A program made the position numbers and the translations under genes. Of a stretch of DNA of 11,124 bases, positions 8,385 to 11,124 are shown one piece after another. How positions within the stretch are numbered: position 1 is the stretch's first letter; the number at the start of each line of letters is the position of its first letter. Source of the DNA: a bacterium (lineage in GTDB: Bacteria; Krumholzibacteriota; Krumholzibacteria; LZORAL124-64-63); assembly GCA_021767885.1 (NCBI GenBank), contig JAASSM010000018.1, positions 1 to 11,124 of the forward strand. Direction: 5' to 3'. The notes under the pieces are model-generated. The model searched no databases and had not been told where the DNA came from. It was given only the letters and a program-made list of their open reading frames with translations.

Positions 8385-8416
8385 CGCGGGGCCGGGCCTC
8401 GGCGGCCGACCCCGCG
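8385..8416 (-). other. Strong intercistronic hairpin between pstS and pstC
   Basis: On the - strand an 11-bp stem (8416-8406 with 8395-8385, all GC pairs except one G-U) closes a 10-base loop. It lies 24 bases after the pstS stop and 29 bases before the pstC start, and no T-run follows. In transporter operons such structures commonly protect the 3' end of the binding-protein message or partly block transcription, so that more PstS than PstC/PstA is made. That role is inferred here; the stem itself is directly visible. Confidence 0.6.
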
Positions 8417-8440
8417 TCGCGGATGCATGCCGGAAGCGAG

Positions 8441-9442
8441 CTAGATGGCGGGCGTGATGCCCACCTTCTTCAGCTCCTCTGCCGCGATGGCGGCGGTGAC
8501 CGGGTAGTAGCCGTCCTTGATCACGTTCTGCTGGCCGGCGTGCGAGAAGATGTACTTGATGAACTCGCGGCGCAGCGGATCGAGGTCGCTGTTGGGCTTG
8601 TAGTTGACGGTCAGGTAGAGGAACCGGGCCAGCGGGTACTCGCCGGTATAGGCGTTGTCCGCCACCGCGGCGACGAACTGCGGGTTCGCACCGGTGTCCA
8701 CGCTCAGGGGCACCGCGCGCACGTCGGCGGTCTTGTAGCCGATGCCGCTGTAGCCGATGGCGTACTTGTCGCTCGCCACCGCCTGGATCACGGCGGAGCT
8801 GCCAGCCTGCTCCTTGACGGCGTTCTTGTAGTCGCCCTCGAAGAGCGCGTGCTTCTTGAAGTAGCCGTAGGTTCCGCTGGCGCTGTTGCGGCCGTAGAGG
8901 CTGATGGGCTTGTTGGCCCACTCCCCGGTCAGGCCGAGATCGCCCCAGGTGGTGATGTCCTTGGCCAGGCCGCCCTTGCGGGTCTTGGAGAACATGGCAT
9001 CCAGCTGCTGCAGGGTCAGACCGGCGATGGGGTTGTCCTTGTGGACGAACACGGCCAGCATGTCGATGCTCGTGCGCAGGTGCGTGGGCTCGTAGCCGAA
9101 CCTCTCGACGAACTGGTCCACTTCCTTGGACTTCATGGCGCGGCTCATGGGCCCGAAGTTGCTGGTGCCGTTGATCAGGGCCGGCGGCGCGGTGCTCGAG
9201 CCCTTGCCCTCGATCTCCACCTGCACGCTCGGGTACATGCCGCGGAAATCCTCCGACCACAGGGCCATGAGGTTGTTCATGGTGTCCGAACCGATGCTCT
9301 TGATGGAGCCGGAGACGCCCTTGGTCCTGTTGTAGTGCGGCAGATCGGGGTCGACGGTGACGGCAGCCAGCGCGATGCCGGCGACCAGCGCCACGGCGGC
9401 CACGGCGGCCAGGAACCCACCCGTCAGCTTGCTCTGGGACAT
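8441..9442 (-). CDS. pstS: Periplasmic phosphate-binding protein PstS
   Basis: This 333-residue protein captures phosphate in the periplasm and delivers it to PstC-PstA. A signal peptide spans about 1-27 (K5, hydrophobic 8-25, cleavage near ALAA). There is no lipobox cysteine, so it should be soluble. Phosphate-site elements of the family are visible: GSDTM at 51-55, GKGSSTAPP at 79-87, SR at 100-101, a buried aspartate D127 (SIDMLAVF) and GRNSASGTYGYF at 184-195. GYSGIGY at 230-236 is also typical. Length and motif order fit a complete PstS-type binding protein of the PBP-like family. The ATG at 9442 has an AAGGA-type ribosome site about 9 bases upstream. It is the first gene of the pst operon and sits behind the Pho-box array, so it should be strongly induced when phosphate is scarce. 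Proteins of this family can also bind related anions, but the operon makes phosphate the clear choice. Confidence 0.96.
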   Translation of the reverse strand: MSQSKLTGGFLAAVAAVALVAGIALAAVTVDPDLPHYNRTKGVSGSIKSIGSDTMNNLMALWSEDFRGMYPSVQVEIEGKGSSTAPPALINGTSNFGPMSRAMKSKEVDQFVERFGYEPTHLRTSIDMLAVFVHKDNPIAGLTLQQLDAMFSKTRKGGLAKDITTWGDLGLTGEWANKPISLYGRNSASGTYGYFKKHALFEGDYKNAVKEQAGSSAVIQAVASDKYAIGYSGIGYKTADVRAVPLSVDTGANPQFVAAVADNAYTGEYPLARFLYLTVNYKPNSDLDPLRREFIKYIFSHAGQQNVIKDGYYPVTAAIAAEELKKVGITPAI

Positions 9443-9463
9443 GACACGCTTCCTTCGGAATCT

Positions 9464-9486
9464 GGTGACAGTTGCCTCGTGTCACC
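9464..9486. promoter_or_regulatory. Perfect dyad GGTGACA-N9-TGTCACC in the pstS leader
   Basis: GGTGACA at 9464-9470 is mirrored exactly by TGTCACC at 9480-9486, with 9 bases between; the arm centres are 16 bases apart. It lies 22 bases upstream of the pstS start. It could be an operator for a dimeric regulator or a 7-bp hairpin in the pstS leader. The half-site CTGTCAC, read toward pstS, also resembles the E. coli Pho-box half-site. The symmetry is seen; the function is not established. Confidence 0.45.
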
Positions 9487-9505
9487 CACGCCGGGCGACG
9501 GCGAA

Positions 9506-9511
9506 AGGGTA
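9506..9511 (-). promoter_or_regulatory. Candidate -10 element of the pst promoter (TACCCT)
   Basis: TACCCT on the - strand starts about 9 bases after the last 11-base-phased Pho-like hexamer, the place where a PhoB-type activated promoter has its -10 while the boxes stand in for the -35. The match to TATAAT is modest (3 of 6). An alternative promoter inside the array is TTAACG (9559-9554), 17 bases, then TAACAT (9536-9531). Confidence 0.3.
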
Positions 9512-9520
9512 GGCGCGCCG

Positions 9521-9589
9521 TGTATTGACGATGTTATCTCGATGTAAAAACTTCGTTAATGTGTAAGCCTGACGTTAAGGCCACGTAAA
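9521..9589 (-). promoter_or_regulatory. Pho-box array: seven TTAACA-like hexamers in 11-base phase
   Basis: On the - strand, reading toward pstS, the hexamers are TTTACG (9589-9584), TTAACG (9578-9573), CTTACA (9567-9562), TTAACG (9559-9554), TTTACA (9548-9543), ATAACA (9537-9532) and AATACA (9526-9521). Start-to-start spacing is 11, 11, 8, 11, 11, 11. Direct repeats at 11-base period upstream of pst genes are the hallmark of PhoB/PhoP response-regulator binding: one dimer per two repeats, on one face of the helix. The hexamer resembles the Bacillus PhoP box TT(A/T)ACA more than the E. coli half-site CTGTCAT. The array starts 11 bases after the peptidase gene's stop and is the only AT-rich stretch of the window. 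Pho control is inferred from this pattern plus the operon content. Confidence 0.75.
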
Positions 9590-9599
9590 GGCGCCCGCC

Positions 9600-11124
9600 T
9601 CAGCGCACGGGCAGCGCCTCGCGGAGGGCGGGATCGGCGAGGCGCGCCACGGGATAGACGCGCGCCCGGTCGTCGTAATAGGGCGTCCGCTGGTAGAACC
9701 AGTGACGGATGGCCCAGGGGTCGGCGGCGAACTCCGGGTCGGCGTGCTTGCGGGCCTCGAGCTCCGCCAGCAGCTGCGGTCGCTCGCGCACCATCTCGGC
9801 CATGATCCGCTCGATCACGTAGCTCTCCACGTATTCCACGCGCGTCATCACGGCGTCGAAGAATCCCCAGCGCACCAGCGCATCCGGCCCGGCCGGCTCG
9901 AGGGCATGGGCGATCAGGCGCGCGGCGGGCTGATCGGTGGGCACCACCACGGTCCCCGCCGGGAACTCGCGGGTCTCGCGCAACGGCTCGGCCCGGTAGC
10001 TCAGCAGGTGTCGCCCCTCGTAGGGTTCCTCGCGCCACTGCGGGTCCTCCAGGCGCCAGGTGTCCACGGTGATCTCCGTGGGGCGCTGCAGGTGCTCCAG
10101 GCGGACGCCGTGCAGCGCGAGCCGGTCGATCACCTCTCGCCACTGCGGCGGGATCAGGAAGGCGGCCGGCAGGGTGGCCGCCTCACGGACCCGCGGGGTG
10201 TCGAAGTAGGGGACCCGGAACGTGTCGGGCTGGTCGGCATGGTAGACGAAGTAGCGGCCGCCGCTCAGGGGGCTGGTCCGTTCCTCGTAGCGGACCCCGA
10301 GGAAGTCCACCATCACGCTGTCCGGCCCGTCGGCGAAGGCCAGCGGCACGGGCGTGCCCGCGGCCGCCAGCCCGGCGGAACGGCGATCCGCGGCCGCGGT
10401 GAGGTCTCGCAGCCGCGCCGGCTCCGCCGCCAGGAGATCGAGGGTGTGGTCGAGGATGGCCCGGGTGGCGGCCACCCGCACGGGGTAGGGCTTGAGCATG
10501 TGGGCCTCGACGAGCAGGCCGGGACGGTTGCGCACCGCGGCGTAGCCCTGGCTGTAGCGCGGGCCGGCCACCCAGTCGCGCAGCCCGCTGCGGGGATCGT
10601 GCCAGCGCCGGAAGCTGACGTACGGCGCCAGCGGGTAGGCGTCCGCCGCCATGGCCTGCACGAGCCGGTCCCGGTAACCGGTCAGCCAGTCGGTCAGGTC
10701 GGGATCCAGGTTCCCGTGGAGCTCGAGGCCGTAGGTGACGGGGTACTGGTAGTCGGCACCGTCGGTGGAGTGGATGTCCACCAGGAAATGGGGCTGCCAG
10801 GCCGCCCAGAGCATGAGCCAGTCGCGCATCTCCGGCGCGTCGGCCTTCAGGAAATCGCGGTTGAGGTTGAGGTTCTGGGCGGTGACCCGCCAGCCCATCT
10901 CCCGCGGACCGTCCTGGTTGATCCGGTTGTGGGGCCCGAAGCGCTCGTGGCCGTCCACGTTGAAGATGGGGATGAACAGGACGGTCACGCCCTCGGGGCC
11001 GCCCTCGCGGGCGAGGTCGCGGATCCAGGTCATGCCCGCGTCCTTGCCGCAGCTCTCGCCGGCGTGGATGCAGGCCTGCACCAGCAGGACCAGGCGACCG
11101 GCCCCGTGGCAGGCGGCCGGCTGG
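9600..11124 (-). CDS. M14-family zinc carboxypeptidase (5' end outside window)
   Basis: The frame stays open to the right edge, so the N-terminus (and any signal peptide) is missing; 507 residues are visible. Counting from the window edge, the family's zinc ligands are H20 and E23 in IHAGESCGKDA, and H118 in VDIHSTDG. The substrate-binding NLNRD (86-90) and the catalytic glutamate E206 in LLVEAHML are also present, so the enzyme looks active. M14 enzymes remove C-terminal residues from peptides or cleave cell-wall peptides; many are exported. Residues after about 215 (some 290 residues) form a C-terminal region that I cannot assign, with several tryptophan- and tyrosine-rich segments. The GTG at 11081 is an internal valine codon, not a start. 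The gene points the same way as pst, but the promoter region in between suggests independent transcription. Substrate is unknown. Confidence 0.88.
   Translation of the reverse strand, partial: QPAACHGAGRLVLLVQACIHAGESCGKDAGMTWIRDLAREGGPEGVTVLFIPIFNVDGHERFGPHNRINQDGPREMGWRVTAQNLNLNRDFLKADAPEMRDWLMLWAAWQPHFLVDIHSTDGADYQYPVTYGLELHGNLDPDLTDWLTGYRDRLVQAMAADAYPLAPYVSFRRWHDPRSGLRDWVAGPRYSQGYAAVRNRPGLLVEAHMLKPYPVRVAATRAILDHTLDLLAAEPARLRDLTAAADRRSAGLAAAGTPVPLAFADGPDSVMVDFLGVRYEERTSPLSGGRYFVYHADQPDTFRVPYFDTPRVREAATLPAAFLIPPQWREVIDRLALHGVRLEHLQRPTEITVDTWRLEDPQWREEPYEGRHLLSYRAEPLRETREFPAGTVVVPTDQPAARLIAHALEPAGPDALVRWGFFDAVMTRVEYVESYVIERIMAEMVRERPQLLAELEARKHADPEFAADPWAIRHWFYQRTPYYDDRARVYPVARLADPALREALPVR

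Noticed and set aside
6796..8457. A 553-codon open frame on the + strand opposite pstC
   Set aside because: Same reason: it mirrors the codon structure of pstC and its composition is unlike a folded protein.
9521..9589. CRISPR-like or tandem-repeat reading of the phased hexamers
   Set aside because: The units are 11 bases, degenerate and only seven; they fit transcription-factor direct repeats, not CRISPR repeats with spacers.
9591..9635. Possible intrinsic terminator after the M14 gene (GGCGC...GCGCC followed by TTT)
   Set aside because: Only a 5-bp outer stem around a loop of about 19 bases, with three T; too weak to call.
11079..11081. GTG as the start codon of the M14 peptidase
   Set aside because: The frame continues upstream with a typical M14 strand (GAGRLVLLVQA) leading into the zinc motif, so the real start lies beyond the window.

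Overview
The window comes from a bacterium with very GC-rich DNA (about 70% by eye). It is probably Gram-negative, because the encoded proteins include a large periplasmic insert in each phosphate permease, exported proteins with ordinary signal peptides, and an NtrC-type regulator. The sequence alone does not support a species or phylum. Almost every base is coding. The only clearly AT-richer stretch is a short promoter region near 9520-9590.

Layout. Positions 1-2366 (+ strand) hold a two-component pair joined by a 4-base ATGA overlap: the 3' part of a sensor histidine kinase gene, entering from the left edge, and an NtrC-like response regulator. Positions 2419-9442 (- strand) hold one operon read right to left: pstS (phosphate-binding protein), pstC and pstA (two unusually large permeases), pstB (ATPase), and a small secreted SRPBCC-fold protein where phoU is often found. 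The two blocks converge at about 2341-2419 over GC-rich inverted repeats. Positions 9600-11124 (- strand) hold the 3' part of a zinc carboxypeptidase (M14) gene whose 5' end lies past the right edge.

How it works together. PstS captures phosphate in the periplasm, PstC and PstA form the membrane channel, and PstB powers import. The 157-base gap between the peptidase gene and pstS carries seven TTAACA-like hexamers in two 11-base-phased runs (three plus four). This is the expected architecture of a Pho-regulon control region and predicts strong induction under phosphate starvation. A strong hairpin between pstS and pstC probably lets the binding protein be made in excess over the permeases. 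phoU, phoR and phoB are not in the window, and nothing shows that the two-component pair on the left controls phosphate uptake.

Most of the window is a recognisable phosphate-uptake locus, and I found no convincing new multi-gene system. The points most worth a second look are the phased Pho-box array, the NtrC-like regulator whose sigma54-contact loop (GAFTGA) reads GAFANA and whose Walker B pair reads DD, the kinase fragment without a recognisable H-box, the enlarged PstA and PstC, and the secreted SRPBCC gene in the phoU position.
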